From: Moraxellaceae bacterium AER2_44_116
GTDB taxonomy: Bacteria; Pseudomonadota; Gammaproteobacteria; Pseudomonadales; Moraxellaceae
DNA length: 64,000 nt
Direction: 5' to 3'
Assembly: GCA_006546595.1 (NCBI GenBank)
Contig: VIAD01000017.1
Span: 1-64,000, forward strand
This document shows, piece by piece, positions 43,551 through 52,406 of this stretch (positions are counted from its first letter, which is position 1; the number at the start of each line of letters is the position of its first letter). The position numbers were made by a program, and so were the translations under genes. The notes beneath the pieces are model-generated. The model was not told where the DNA came from and ran no database searches. It saw nothing but the letters and a program-made list of their open reading frames with translations.

Positions 43551-44822
43551 ATGACTTCCTCACGGACTTACTCGCTCAAAGAAGCATTTTCGCAGCCTGC
43601 TGCGCTCACCATGTTCTTTTTTGGCTTTACCTCGGGATTACCTTTTTTATTGGTGGGCGGCACGCTATCGGCATGGCTCAAAGAAAGTAATGTCTCTATA
43701 GAAATGATTGGTTTAATTAGCTATACCACTTTAACCTATTCACTGAAATTTTTATGGTCTCCTCTTGTAGACCAATTACGCTTGCCTCTACTATCTGCGC
43801 TGGGACAACGTCGCAGTTGGCTACTTGCGGCGCAAATTTTATTGTGTGTGTCATTACTTGCCGTATCACTGATCAGCCCTCAAGCCCTTATGCTTTTTGT
43901 GTTGTTTACCTTTTTGGCCGCTTTTGCAGGGGCAACACAAGATATTGTCGTTGATGCTTATCGTATTGAGATTGCTCCCGCAGAAGTTCAAGGCGCGCTA
44001 GCCGCAACTTACACCTTGGGATATCGTTTTGCTTTATTAGCATCGGGAGCAATGGCGTTAATTTTAGCCGATCATATTGCTTGGCCACTGGTATATCAAC
44101 TCATGGCTGCATTAGTCGCGTGCATGATGTTAGCCACTTATTTCGCCAAAGAGCCCACGCATAAAGCTGCCGCTTTTAATACCTTAGCGGCAACCATTAA
44201 AGACGGCGTTATTGGCCCTTTTAAAGATTTTTTTCTGCGTTATCGTGGTGCGGTTGGCGTTGCCTTGCTACTGTTTATGGGCTTATTCAAAATATCTGAC
44301 CAAATGCTAGGCGTAATGGCATTTCCTTTTTATTTAGAGAGTGGCTTTACCAAGACAGAAATTGGCGCAGTATCTAAATTTTTTGGTGTGTGGGTAGGCA
44401 TTGCAGGGGCTTTTATTGGCGGCGCAAGCGTGATCCGTTTTGGTATTGAGCGTAGCTTATTGGTGGGTATGATCGTTGGCGGCTTGAGTAATTTATTATT
44501 TGTGCTGCTCGCCTTATTTCCAGCCAAACTTTACATCTTTATCTTTGTCATTGGTGGTGAAAATTTTGCGGGTGGTTTTTTAGGCACGGCTGCCGTTGCT
44601 TGGCTTTCTGCTTTGGTCAACCGTCATTATACCGCGACTCAATATGCACTATTTAGCTCATTGGTGACATTGCCTGGTAAAGTCATTGGAGGCTTATCTG
44701 GATTTATGGTGGCGAGCATTGGTTATGTTGGCTTTTTTGTCTTTTCCACCCTTTCGATATTGCCAGCGTTGATTTTATTTATGTGGTTACGCTCACGGGT
44801 CACACTTGAGCAAGAAGAATAA
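43551..44822 (+). CDS. ampG: AmpG-like muropeptide permease (MFS)
   Basis: A 423-residue 12-segment transporter of the AmpG group: FGFTSGLPFLLVGGTLSAWL at the first helix, LKFLWSPLVDQLRLPLLSAL, GQRRSWLLAAQ and FAGATQDIVVDAYRIE. AmpG imports GlcNAc-anhydro-MurNAc peptides from the periplasm for cell-wall recycling; AmpD and AmpE of the same route are encoded 12 kb further on. A related transporter for siderophores or acetyl-CoA is possible, but the motifs favour AmpG. It is monocistronic. Confidence 0.82.
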   Translation: MTSSRTYSLKEAFSQPAALTMFFFGFTSGLPFLLVGGTLSAWLKESNVSIEMIGLISYTTLTYSLKFLWSPLVDQLRLPLLSALGQRRSWLLAAQILLCVSLLAVSLISPQALMLFVLFTFLAAFAGATQDIVVDAYRIEIAPAEVQGALAATYTLGYRFALLASGAMALILADHIAWPLVYQLMAALVACMMLATYFAKEPTHKAAAFNTLAATIKDGVIGPFKDFFLRYRGAVGVALLLFMGLFKISDQMLGVMAFPFYLESGFTKTEIGAVSKFFGVWVGIAGAFIGGASVIRFGIERSLLVGMIVGGLSNLLFVLLALFPAKLYIFIFVIGGENFAGGFLGTAAVAWLSALVNRHYTATQYALFSSLVTLPGKVIGGLSGFMVASIGYVGFFVFSTLSILPALILFMWLRSRVTLEQEE

Positions 44823-44920
44823 CAATCAAACAACAGCAAGCTAAGTGCCGAAACACTTTTTTTAGGCTATGTTTAGCGACGTAGCCTCTTAATCGTAATA
44901 ATAACAACAGGAACACACAC

Positions 44921-46171
44921 ATGAATACCCGTCTAAAATATCTCGCGTTGATGATCGCTACACTTTCTAGCTCCGCTTGGTCTGGTGGTTTTGCTCTTAA
45001 TGAGCAAAGTGTTAAAAGCATGGGAACAGCGCAAGCAGGACGCGCCTCCTCTGCCGTCGATGCCACGACAACCTATACCAACCCAGCTGGCATGACTTCA
45101 TTAACAGGCAATAACATCAGTGGCAACTTGACTTATATTTACGCACCTGCCGACATTAACAATGCCCAAGGCTCACATGCTGGCTCAAACGATGGCGATA
45201 TGATTCCACCGCAATGGGTAGGCTCAGGCTTTATGACCCATCAAGTCAACGACGATTTAACCATTGGTATTGGTAATTACGCACCTTTTGGTTTATCCAC
45301 TAACTACGAAGGGAACTTCCAAGGCCGTTATTTTGGCGACAAAAGCAAAGTGAAAGTCATTGCCATTCAACCCGCTATTGCCTATAAATTATCTCCTGAA
45401 CTATCCATTGGCGCGGGTGTCAGTATTAGCCAACTAGAAGGCATCCTCTCTGCTTCTATTCACCCTTTGGTTGCCAATAGTCATTTGGAAGTGACGGGGG
45501 ATGATATTTCTTATGGCTATAATTTTGGCGTATTATGGCAAGTTCAACCTAGTACTCGTATTGGTTTTGATTACCATTCAAAAACTGATTACACGCTTGA
45601 TGGTACGTCTGAAATTCGCAACCTCAATCCTTTAGTTAATGGCAACTATGCCGCCAGTCTAGACATTAGCACGCCTGCTTCGTTTGAACTGTCACTGAGT
45701 CACCAATTAAATGATGATGTGACGTTGCATACATCGGCGGTATTAACCCAATGGAGTGTTTTAGAAAATCTAAACATCAAAAATACGGGTATTCCAGCAG
45801 CGTTTGTATCTAACTTTGGTGCCATCAACGAAGTTCTCGAATGGAAAGATACGTGGATGTACAGCGTAGGGGCAGACTGGAAATATCGCAACGATTTAAC
45901 GCTCAGAGCGGGTCTTGGTATCGACCAAACCCCCGTTTCCGACGCTCATCGCAGTGTTCGCGTGCCGAGTGAAGATCGTACGGTGCTTTCTTTGGGAGCA
46001 AGCTATGTCTTTAATGACAAATTGTCTTTTGATACCGCCTATATGTACTTAAAAGAAAAAACAGCTCATGTTGATGCCCATAAAACCGTCAGTGGAACAC
46101 TAATTCAGTACTCCGCTGATTACGGCGGCATGGCTCATTTAGTGAGTATGCAAATGAATATGAAGTTTTAA
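44921..46171 (+). CDS. FadL/OmpP1 family outer-membrane long-chain hydrophobe transporter
   Basis: A 416-residue beta-barrel: signal peptide to about residue 21 (SSSAWS), the FadL plug start GGFALNEQSVKSMGTAQAG, then DATTTYTNPAGM, QGRYFGDKSKVKVIAIQPA, and a C-terminal Phe (QMNMKF). FadL relatives pass fatty acids and other hydrophobic compounds, including aromatics, across the outer membrane. AGGAAC lies ahead of the ATG, and a strong terminator follows. The substrate cannot be told from sequence. Confidence 0.92.
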   Translation: MNTRLKYLALMIATLSSSAWSGGFALNEQSVKSMGTAQAGRASSAVDATTTYTNPAGMTSLTGNNISGNLTYIYAPADINNAQGSHAGSNDGDMIPPQWVGSGFMTHQVNDDLTIGIGNYAPFGLSTNYEGNFQGRYFGDKSKVKVIAIQPAIAYKLSPELSIGAGVSISQLEGILSASIHPLVANSHLEVTGDDISYGYNFGVLWQVQPSTRIGFDYHSKTDYTLDGTSEIRNLNPLVNGNYAASLDISTPASFELSLSHQLNDDVTLHTSAVLTQWSVLENLNIKNTGIPAAFVSNFGAINEVLEWKDTWMYSVGADWKYRNDLTLRAGLGIDQTPVSDAHRSVRVPSEDRTVLSLGASYVFNDKLSFDTAYMYLKEKTAHVDAHKTVSGTLIQYSADYGGMAHLVSMQMNMKF

Positions 46172-46189
46172 TCAATACTCGTTTCAAAC

Positions 46190-46215
46190 AAGGGCGCGAT
46201 TTTTGCGCCCTTTTT
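46190..46215 (+). terminator. Terminator of the FadL gene
   Basis: GGGCGC / GCGCCC stem extended by AA/TT, 7-base loop, then five T; 18 bases past the stop. Confidence 0.92.
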
Positions 46216-46314
46216 AATGCTCCTGCATACTTATTTTTTCTTGCACCTGCGTACTATCTGCCCTAACATTCATCCCGCTTAATGGTGTCCTTGTTATTTT
46301 AGTCTTAAAAAACA

Positions 46315-46512
46315 AGGTTTGACGCTATACCCCTGTCAAACGGGAAACTGGTGAAATGCCAGTACTGCCCCCGCAACGGTAACTGTGTTTGTTAATTTCT
46401 AAAGCCACTGTCAGTCGATGGGAAGGCGAAATTAATGGTTAATAGCATCTTTAGGACTTACGCGCTAAGTCTTGATTTTGTTAACCCTCACAGAAGTCCG
46501 GAGACCGGCCAT
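46315..46512 (+). ncRNA. Cobalamin (AdoCbl) riboswitch
   Basis: All conserved parts are present in order: CGGGAAACTGGTG (46341), AAATGCCAGTACTGCCCCCG with CAACGGTAA (46354-46382), the B12 box AGCCACTGTCAGTCGATGGG with AAGGC (46403-46427), and GAAGTCCGGAGACCGGCC at the 3' end (46493-46510). It should switch off the BtuB gene that follows when adenosylcobalamin is plentiful. Confidence 0.97.
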
Positions 46513-46524
46513 TTTGCATTTATC

Positions 46525-46577
46525 TCTGTATTACCTTAATACAGATTATTCATCTCTGTTTGCGGGGAACCAAACAG
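46525..46577 (+). promoter_or_regulatory. Likely expression platform of the cobalamin riboswitch
   Basis: Two hairpins follow the aptamer: TCTGTATTA / TAATACAGA (46525-46545) and CTGTTTG / CAAACAG (46556-46577). The second ends immediately before the ribosome site TTGGAG of btuB, with no T run, so control is probably at translation. Confidence 0.55.
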
Positions 46578-46590
46578 TTGGAGCTTTTTT

Positions 46591-48402
46591 ATGTTTAAGC
46601 CTTCTTTATTAGCGGCTAGTGTTGCTGCTTGCGCGTCTTTTAGTGTTTATGCCGATACCGTTTTACCTACTACCATTGTGACTGCCTCTCGTACTAGCCA
46701 AGCGGTGAATGAAACCTTAGCTTCTGTACACGTTATTAGCCAAGAGCAATTGGCTCAACATCCCTCTCAAGATTTAGGTGAAATTTTACGTTTTAGCACA
46801 GGTATTGATATCGCTCGTTTAGGTGGTTTTGGTGGTCAAACGTCTATTTTTACTCGGGGCACAGAAAGCAATCACACCTTGATCCTGATTGATGGTGTAC
46901 GGATTAACTCCGCAACCAGCAGCCAAGCCAATATTCAAAACCTAACGACTGATGATGTTGAACGTATCGAAATCGTCAAAGGGGCAATGTCCAGTTTATA
47001 TGGTTCAGATGCAATTGGCGGCGTAATCAACATCATCACTAAAACCGCGAATAAAACAGAAACTCGTGCCAAATTAACAGGCGGCACGGATAAAAACGTG
47101 AGTGGTGGTCTGACACAAACGATTAAAAACGGTCATTTCTCAGCATTAATCAATACCAATGCCGTATATACCGATGGCTATCCCATTATTGAAAAAAGCA
47201 CGTTGAATCGTGGTTATAAAAACCAAGGCGCTGATGTTAAAGCGAGCTATGACTTAGGCTCTACGGAAATGACCTTGAGTGCGCGTGACAATCGTGGCAC
47301 GGCTGAATATATTCTTTATGGCACACCGACATCTCAAGACTTTAGCAATCAGCTAATTGCTTTGACTGCCAATGGCGATATTAGCTCAACACTCAACAGC
47401 CAAATTCGTCTCAGTCAAATGACCGATAAAATCGACCAAAATGACAGCCAAAGCTTTGCTCATACGCAACAACAACAAGCGGATTGGCAAAATACCTTGG
47501 CCGTATCGTCAAATATCACCTTAGTCGGTGGCATCACGCAAACCAATACCCAAGCGCAATATGACAATGGCTTCGGCACAGCTTACGATAAAGAACAAGA
47601 CAACTGGGCGGTATATTTGCAACAGCAATCGCGTTTTGGCCAACTAGATACACAACTATCATTACGCCATGAGGATTATGAGTCGTTTGGCGGCCACGGG
47701 ACAGGTAATGTTGCCCTCGGCTTTGCCATTAACAACGACAATCGTCTGTATATTAGCTATGGTACAGCATTCAAAGCGCCTGACTTAAATGACTTATATG
47801 GTTATGGCGGCAATGCACACTTAAAGCCAGAAGAGTCAACGTCTGTTGAAGTTGGTAGCAAACATACGCTAGGTCAGTTCAGCATCAATAGTGCTTTTTA
47901 TCAGTTTGATATTGATAATTTAATTAACTGTCCTTTAGATCCGATTACCTATTCTTGTACCAATATCAACATTGATAAAGCGAAGATCAAAGGCGCAGAA
48001 CTCGGCATTCAATGGCAACAAGACAGTCTATTTGTTGGTATGAATAGCAGTTATAACCATGCTCAAGATGATATTAGCAAAGACGATTTATTGCGTCGCC
48101 CCCGTCGTAGCCTAAGCCTATCAACAGGTTATCAACAGCAACAATGGGGCATGAGTGCAGAAATCATTGCGAAAAGTCACGCCTTAGATGCTCCTATATT
48201 TGGTAGCACGACGGCACGCCGTTTGGCAGGCTATGCGGTAGCCAATTTACAGGGTTATGTCAAAGTAACACCAACGGCGACAATGCGTTTAACAGTTGAA
48301 AATATCACCGATAAAACCTATGGCTATGCTTATGCAGGAGCTACAACTCGCTATTTAGCAACACCTCTCTCTGCTGCTTTAAGTGCAGAAGTTAAATTCT
48401 AA
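46591..48402 (+). CDS. btuB: BtuB, TonB-dependent vitamin B12 receptor
   Basis: A 603-residue TonB-dependent receptor: signal peptide (to about 21, SVYA), TonB box TTIVTASR near 27, plug domain with DLGEILRFSTGIDIARLGG, TRGTESNHTLILIDGVRIN and VKGAMSSLYGSDAIGGVINI, then a 22-strand barrel ending in Phe (SAEVKF). The length is close to E. coli BtuB (614 with signal). A cobalamin riboswitch upstream and a cobalamin adenosyltransferase downstream fix the substrate as a B12 compound. TTGGAG lies ahead of the ATG. Confidence 0.96.
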   Translation: MFKPSLLAASVAACASFSVYADTVLPTTIVTASRTSQAVNETLASVHVISQEQLAQHPSQDLGEILRFSTGIDIARLGGFGGQTSIFTRGTESNHTLILIDGVRINSATSSQANIQNLTTDDVERIEIVKGAMSSLYGSDAIGGVINIITKTANKTETRAKLTGGTDKNVSGGLTQTIKNGHFSALINTNAVYTDGYPIIEKSTLNRGYKNQGADVKASYDLGSTEMTLSARDNRGTAEYILYGTPTSQDFSNQLIALTANGDISSTLNSQIRLSQMTDKIDQNDSQSFAHTQQQQADWQNTLAVSSNITLVGGITQTNTQAQYDNGFGTAYDKEQDNWAVYLQQQSRFGQLDTQLSLRHEDYESFGGHGTGNVALGFAINNDNRLYISYGTAFKAPDLNDLYGYGGNAHLKPEESTSVEVGSKHTLGQFSINSAFYQFDIDNLINCPLDPITYSCTNINIDKAKIKGAELGIQWQQDSLFVGMNSSYNHAQDDISKDDLLRRPRRSLSLSTGYQQQQWGMSAEIIAKSHALDAPIFGSTTARRLAGYAVANLQGYVKVTPTATMRLTVENITDKTYGYAYAGATTRYLATPLSAALSAEVKF

Positions 48403-48410
48403 GCTATTTA

Positions 48411-48434
48411 ATCCCCCTTTAACCCAAGGGGGAT
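48411..48434 (+). terminator. Hairpin between btuB and the adenosyltransferase gene
   Basis: ATCCCCCTT / AAGGGGGAT (9 bp, 6-base loop) followed by ATTTTG. The short T run suggests partial termination, lowering expression of the second gene. Confidence 0.6.
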
Positions 48435-48452
48435 ATTTTGATGGAGAAAATT

Positions 48453-49001
48453 ATGGGACATCGTTTATCCAAAATTTACACTAAAACGGGTGATGACGGC
48501 ACAACAGGTTTAGGCGATGGTAGTCGTGTCGCTAAAGATAGCTTACGTGTTGAAGCTTACGGCACAGTTGATGAGTTAAATAGTTGTATGGGCTTATTAC
48601 GCGCTGAACTCGCCGATGACCACGCTATGCAACCCTTGCTATCTCGCATTCAACACGAGTTGTTTGATTTAGGCGGTGAGTTGTGTATTCCTAACTTTTT
48701 TTTAATTAAAGAAGAGTCTATCGCACGTCTTGAACAAGCCATTGATGCGATTAATGAAAATTTACCGCCATTAAAAGATTTTATTTTACCCGCAGGTGGC
48801 AAAGCCGCTAGTACCGCGCATATTGCTCGTAGTGTGTGTCGTCGAGCAGAACGACGAGTATTTTCGTTGAGCCAAGCCGAAACGATTTCGATGCTGGGAT
48901 TAAAATACTTAAATCGTTTATCCGATTATTTATTTGTCGCGGCACGAGTATTGGCGCGCGAACATGGTGGCTCAGAAGTATTGTGGCAACGGTCGGAATA
49001 G
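48453..49001 (+). CDS. PduO-type cob(I)alamin adenosyltransferase
   Basis: A 182-residue enzyme that converts cob(I)alamin with ATP to adenosylcobalamin. The N-terminal ATP loop SKIYTKTGDDGTTGLGDGSR and the later RSVCRRAERRVFSLSQ and YLNRLSDYLFVAARV are typical of the PduO/MMAB family. The ATG at 48453 gives the usual MGHRLSKIY start and has GGAG ahead; two earlier ATGs at 48438-48441 would put the ribosome site inside the coding part. Paired with btuB in one transcript under the riboswitch. Confidence 0.95.
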   Translation: MGHRLSKIYTKTGDDGTTGLGDGSRVAKDSLRVEAYGTVDELNSCMGLLRAELADDHAMQPLLSRIQHELFDLGGELCIPNFFLIKEESIARLEQAIDAINENLPPLKDFILPAGGKAASTAHIARSVCRRAERRVFSLSQAETISMLGLKYLNRLSDYLFVAARVLAREHGGSEVLWQRSE

Positions 49002-49006
49002 AAGCC

Positions 49007-49038
49007 AATGTGTGGGCTAATTTCTTCACCCACACATT
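49007..49038 (+). terminator. Hairpin after the adenosyltransferase gene
   Basis: AATGTGTGGG / CCCACACATT, a perfect 10-bp stem with a 12-base loop starting 6 bases past the stop. No T run. Confidence 0.55.
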
Positions 49039-49051
49039 AGGAGAGGCTTGG

Positions 49052-49122
49052 TTTCGACTCCGCTCAACCACCACGACTCCGCTCAGTCGGCATAAAAATG
49101 CTCACTGAGCGGAGTCGAAGGG
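49052..49122. repeat. Dispersed palindromic repeat, family A copy 5
   Basis: TTTCGACTCCGCTCAACC, a second ACGACTCCGCTCAGTC, and CACTGAGCGGAGTCGAAGGG. As in copy 1, the left arm is doubled. It lies between convergent genes. Confidence 0.85.
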
Positions 49123-49147
49123 CAACAACCCGCCCCTACAAACAATG

Positions 49148-50332
49148 TTATAAACTAAAGTTCGTACGTAGCGTAATCAACATTTTACCACCCACGCCTT
49201 TGACGCTTGATACATCGCCCCAGCGCGCATAAGGCCGCCCCTCAATGATCGCCTTGGCTACCACTTTAGAAATACCTTTCACCGCAAGCAACTGTTCCTC
49301 TGTAATAGAGTTGAGCGACAAAATTACCTTGGGTTCTGGTGCTGGTTTTAATTTGCGTGTAGCGACTTTCTTGACTGGCTTAGCGACTTCCTCTTTCTCT
49401 TCTTCAACCACTTTTGGCTCAGGCTCAACCTCTCTTTCAGCTTCTTCAATAATTTGCTCGGCGACATCAACCAACGCCGAAACGACCGAACCGACGGTAT
49501 GAGCAACCGTTTCAACAAACGGCGTGACGGCTTCAATCACACTCTCAACTTTTTCAATCCAATCCATGACGGGATGTTCAGAGGCAACCACATTGCCTTC
49601 TACGGGTGCAGAGGCTTCTTGTTGCTCCAAATGGTAATAATCACGGGTAATGTAACCATTGCCAACCCACTCACGGAGCATTAATACCAAATGATTACCA
49701 ACAATCGGTTTAGACGCGAGATTAATGTGAATCACATTCGCTAACCACGATGTTTGACCTAATAATGTCCCCAGTAAAACACTCCCTTGCTTAACACCAT
49801 TAAAAGATGCACCTTCATAACGATTGGTTAATGACCATAATTCAAGTGCCAAAGTACCACTGACATTTTTACTATCACGCGGATTTTCAATGGTATCAAT
49901 CGTGACTTCTGCGGCATCATTTTCGATTTTATAGCTAATATTGCCGCTCATGCGTGGCAGTAAGAACTGTTGTGGTCGGGCAAATCCTGCATAACTGATG
50001 ATGGTTTGTTGTTCACCTAGTACGTTCGCGACTAACACCAATACCATAAAATAACTCGCGTGACCTGCGGGAACATAGGCTTGTGCGCGTTCACTAATAT
50101 GGGTATCAGTCGTCATTGCATCACACAGAACTTCGGCTACTTTCACGCCTTGCAAAATACCGCCCGTAAAGGGAGATGCACACGCCCACAACTGCAAAGA
50201 CATAGCACTGGTTTCAGGACTATTGACCGTCAAGTCGGCTTCTAATTGAACGTAATCACCTGAAAAGGTATAGGAGTAATTTTTACCAATTGCAACAGAA
50301 GAAGGACTGGCAATTAAAGGGGTGGTTAACAT
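49148..50332 (-). CDS. Protein with duplicated beta domains and a C-terminal helix-hairpin-helix
   Basis: A 394-residue protein of unknown function, without a signal peptide. Residues about 15-125 and 130-240 look like two copies of one beta-sandwich domain: LQLWACASPFTGGILQGVKV in the first aligns with LELWSLTNRYEGASFNGVKQ in the second. A helical stretch (about 255-295) and a Lys/Glu/Pro-rich linker follow. The last 55 residues form a ComEA-like helix-hairpin-helix pair (ITEEQLLAVKGISKVVAKAI, then WGDVSSVKGVGGKMLITL) that usually binds DNA. No close family known to me. It is transcribed alone. Confidence 0.65.
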   Translation of the reverse strand: MLTTPLIASPSSVAIGKNYSYTFSGDYVQLEADLTVNSPETSAMSLQLWACASPFTGGILQGVKVAEVLCDAMTTDTHISERAQAYVPAGHASYFMVLVLVANVLGEQQTIISYAGFARPQQFLLPRMSGNISYKIENDAAEVTIDTIENPRDSKNVSGTLALELWSLTNRYEGASFNGVKQGSVLLGTLLGQTSWLANVIHINLASKPIVGNHLVLMLREWVGNGYITRDYYHLEQQEASAPVEGNVVASEHPVMDWIEKVESVIEAVTPFVETVAHTVGSVVSALVDVAEQIIEEAEREVEPEPKVVEEEKEEVAKPVKKVATRKLKPAPEPKVILSLNSITEEQLLAVKGISKVVAKAIIEGRPYARWGDVSSVKGVGGKMLITLRTNFSL

Positions 50333-50427
50333 AACGGGTAAACTCTTATAAGGTTAAACATGCGGCACACATTTTCATATACAAATATGACCGCTTGATT
50401 GATACAAAAAATATGCCACATTTCAAA

Positions 50428-51045
50428 TCACGGCGATAATGCAATAAACTCCGCCAACACCTCACCCTTTTCACTCAAAAACTGTAAATGATGATCTTTA
50501 TCAGTCAACCGCCAACTTCTTAACTGTTGCAGGGAGATAATTAGCGTTCTTTCCATTTTTTGCACGTCAGGACAAACCGTATTTGTGCCTTTTACTTGGA
50601 TAAACTGCATTTTTTCGTTTTGGCGATTATAAGCACCCGTCATGACATTGCAACCCGTTAACCCTTGCATTTGGCCGCCACTCATTCGTAAATACGGTTG
50701 CCTTTTGCTGATACTCTCAACTTTAGTGCCGCCCAACATGAGTAATTGCCAATGTGCGCCTTCTGGTGCTGTGGGCGTAAATAAACCGCCCGTCACCAAA
50801 CCTTGAGAGCTGACCGTTGGCACAGTCGAATCAATATTAAAGGATTGATTTTTGTGTTGAACAGCCACTTTCATGACAGTGGCTAAAAACGTAGGCGTTG
50901 TTGACTCAATAACACGAACCTTGCCATCAGGCAGCATCACTTTCACCGACACCGTTTTAACCGCCGATGGTGATTGACATGCTACCAACAACATAGAGGT
51001 CATTGCTGTCATAATGATCGTTCGTATATGACACCTAATTTTCAT
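50428..51045 (-). CDS. META-domain (HslJ-like) lipoprotein
   Basis: About 205 residues: a short signal with lipobox MLLVAC followed by QS, a beta domain (about 35-80), then a META/HslJ domain (about 105-200) with HWQLLMLGGTKV, GLTGCNVMTGAYNRQNEKMQ and LQFLSEKGEVLAEF. META domains occur in HslJ (novobiocin resistance, heat-inducible) and other envelope proteins. The ATG at 51045 overlaps the aceF stop (ATGA), so it is likely translated from the aceEF message; a metabolic link is not obvious. A longer reading back to 51237 would be antisense-like sequence within aceF and is not accepted. Confidence 0.75.
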   Translation of the reverse strand: MKIRCHIRTIIMTAMTSMLLVACQSPSAVKTVSVKVMLPDGKVRVIESTTPTFLATVMKVAVQHKNQSFNIDSTVPTVSSQGLVTGGLFTPTAPEGAHWQLLMLGGTKVESISKRQPYLRMSGGQMQGLTGCNVMTGAYNRQNEKMQFIQVKGTNTVCPDVQKMERTLIISLQQLRSWRLTDKDHHLQFLSEKGEVLAEFIALSP

Positions 51046-52394
51046 AGTAACACCCGTCGAATATCCGCTAAAACTTGACCTAATGCGGTAATAAAACGCG
51101 CACCATCTGCACCATCCACCACCCGATGATCGTACGATAATGATAAGGGTAATAACAAACGCGGCACAAATGTCTGCCCATTCCAAACAGGCTTTTGACT
51201 GGCACGAGAGACACCTAAAATCGCCACTTCTGGCCAATTGACGATAGGCGTAAACGCTGTACCACCAATGCCTCCAAGGGAGGAAATACTAAAACTTGCG
51301 CCCTGCATCTCGGCCAGACTGAGTTTTTTATCGCGGGCTTTCGCGGATAACTCGCCTAACTCTTTCGCAATGGCAGAAATAGATTTTTGGTCGGCATTGC
51401 GAATGACTGGCACAACTAAACCGTTAGGCGTGTCAACAGCGACACCAATATGAATGTATTTTTTCAAAATCAGTTGTTCGCCATCTTTACTCAATGACGC
51501 ATTAAATTTGGGATATTGCTTTAGCACATAAGCGCAAGCTTTTACCAAAAAGCTTAATATCGTCAAACTAATACCTTGGGCTTTGAGTGCATCCTTTTGT
51601 GCCACCCTAAAGGCTTCTAGCTCAGTGATGTCTGCCTCATCAAACTGGGTGACATGTGGAATGTGTAACCATGCTCGATGGAGATTTTGTGCCGATAGCT
51701 TTTGAATTTTTGTCAGCGGTTTAAGCTCTGCATCTCCCCACTTGCTAAAATCTATATCAGGTAAGGCAGGTAAACCACTTGTTGAAGTCACCACGGTTGG
51801 TGCAATGGCAGGTGGTGGTGTAGTTAAGACTTTTTTGACAAATGCGTGAACATCATCTTTGACAATTCGACCTTTTGAGGCTGTGCCTTGCACTTGCTGT
51901 AAATCAACACCCAACTCGCGTGCTAATCGGCGTACTGCGGGGCCACAATGAATTAACGCTTTTGCTTGCAGCGGTGGCATTACTTGGACTTCGGGAGCTA
52001 CTAAAGAAGGCTGCTTAGGACTAACAGGCTCATCAACTGCTACGTCTTTTTCTGCATCCTTAACCACATCAATGACAGGCGCAACAGGTTCGTCCGCTGG
52101 GGTAAAAACCATCTCATGTTTGGCTTCAACCTGTGTTTCCACTTTTGCTGTTGCTGCTGTTTCAGCCACTTCTACTTGCACCAAGACAGTGCCTTCGCTG
52201 ACATTATCGCCCAGTTTCACTAAAATCTCAGTGACCACACCTGCCATTGGACACGGCACTTCCATACTGGCTTTCGCAGACTCCAATAACACAATCGGGG
52301 TATCAACAGCTAAAACCTGACCAACCTTCACCAATATTTCAATAACTTCTGCTTTATCTGTCCCTAAATCGGGGGCACTAATCGTTTTTAACAT
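51042..52394 (-). CDS. aceF: Pyruvate dehydrogenase E2, dihydrolipoamide acetyltransferase
   Basis: A 450-residue E2: one N-terminal lipoyl domain (1-76) with Lys41 in LESAKASMEVP, an Ala/Val/Pro-rich linker, the E3/E1-binding domain (about 160-197, GPAVRRLARELGVDLQQVQG) and the catalytic core (about 225-450) with the active-site His in LSYDHRVVDGADG. E. coli AceF has three lipoyl domains; only one is present here. It follows aceE by 12 bases. AGGAGAG lies ahead of the ATG. Confidence 0.96.
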   Translation of the reverse strand: MLKTISAPDLGTDKAEVIEILVKVGQVLAVDTPIVLLESAKASMEVPCPMAGVVTEILVKLGDNVSEGTVLVQVEVAETAATAKVETQVEAKHEMVFTPADEPVAPVIDVVKDAEKDVAVDEPVSPKQPSLVAPEVQVMPPLQAKALIHCGPAVRRLARELGVDLQQVQGTASKGRIVKDDVHAFVKKVLTTPPPAIAPTVVTSTSGLPALPDIDFSKWGDAELKPLTKIQKLSAQNLHRAWLHIPHVTQFDEADITELEAFRVAQKDALKAQGISLTILSFLVKACAYVLKQYPKFNASLSKDGEQLILKKYIHIGVAVDTPNGLVVPVIRNADQKSISAIAKELGELSAKARDKKLSLAEMQGASFSISSLGGIGGTAFTPIVNWPEVAILGVSRASQKPVWNGQTFVPRLLLPLSLSYDHRVVDGADGARFITALGQVLADIRRVLL

Positions 52395-52406
52395 GATGTT
52401 CTCTCC

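Noticed and set aside
51046..51237. N-terminal extension of the META lipoprotein
   Set aside because: It would run in an alternate frame through the aceF catalytic core and hide the lipoprotein signal.
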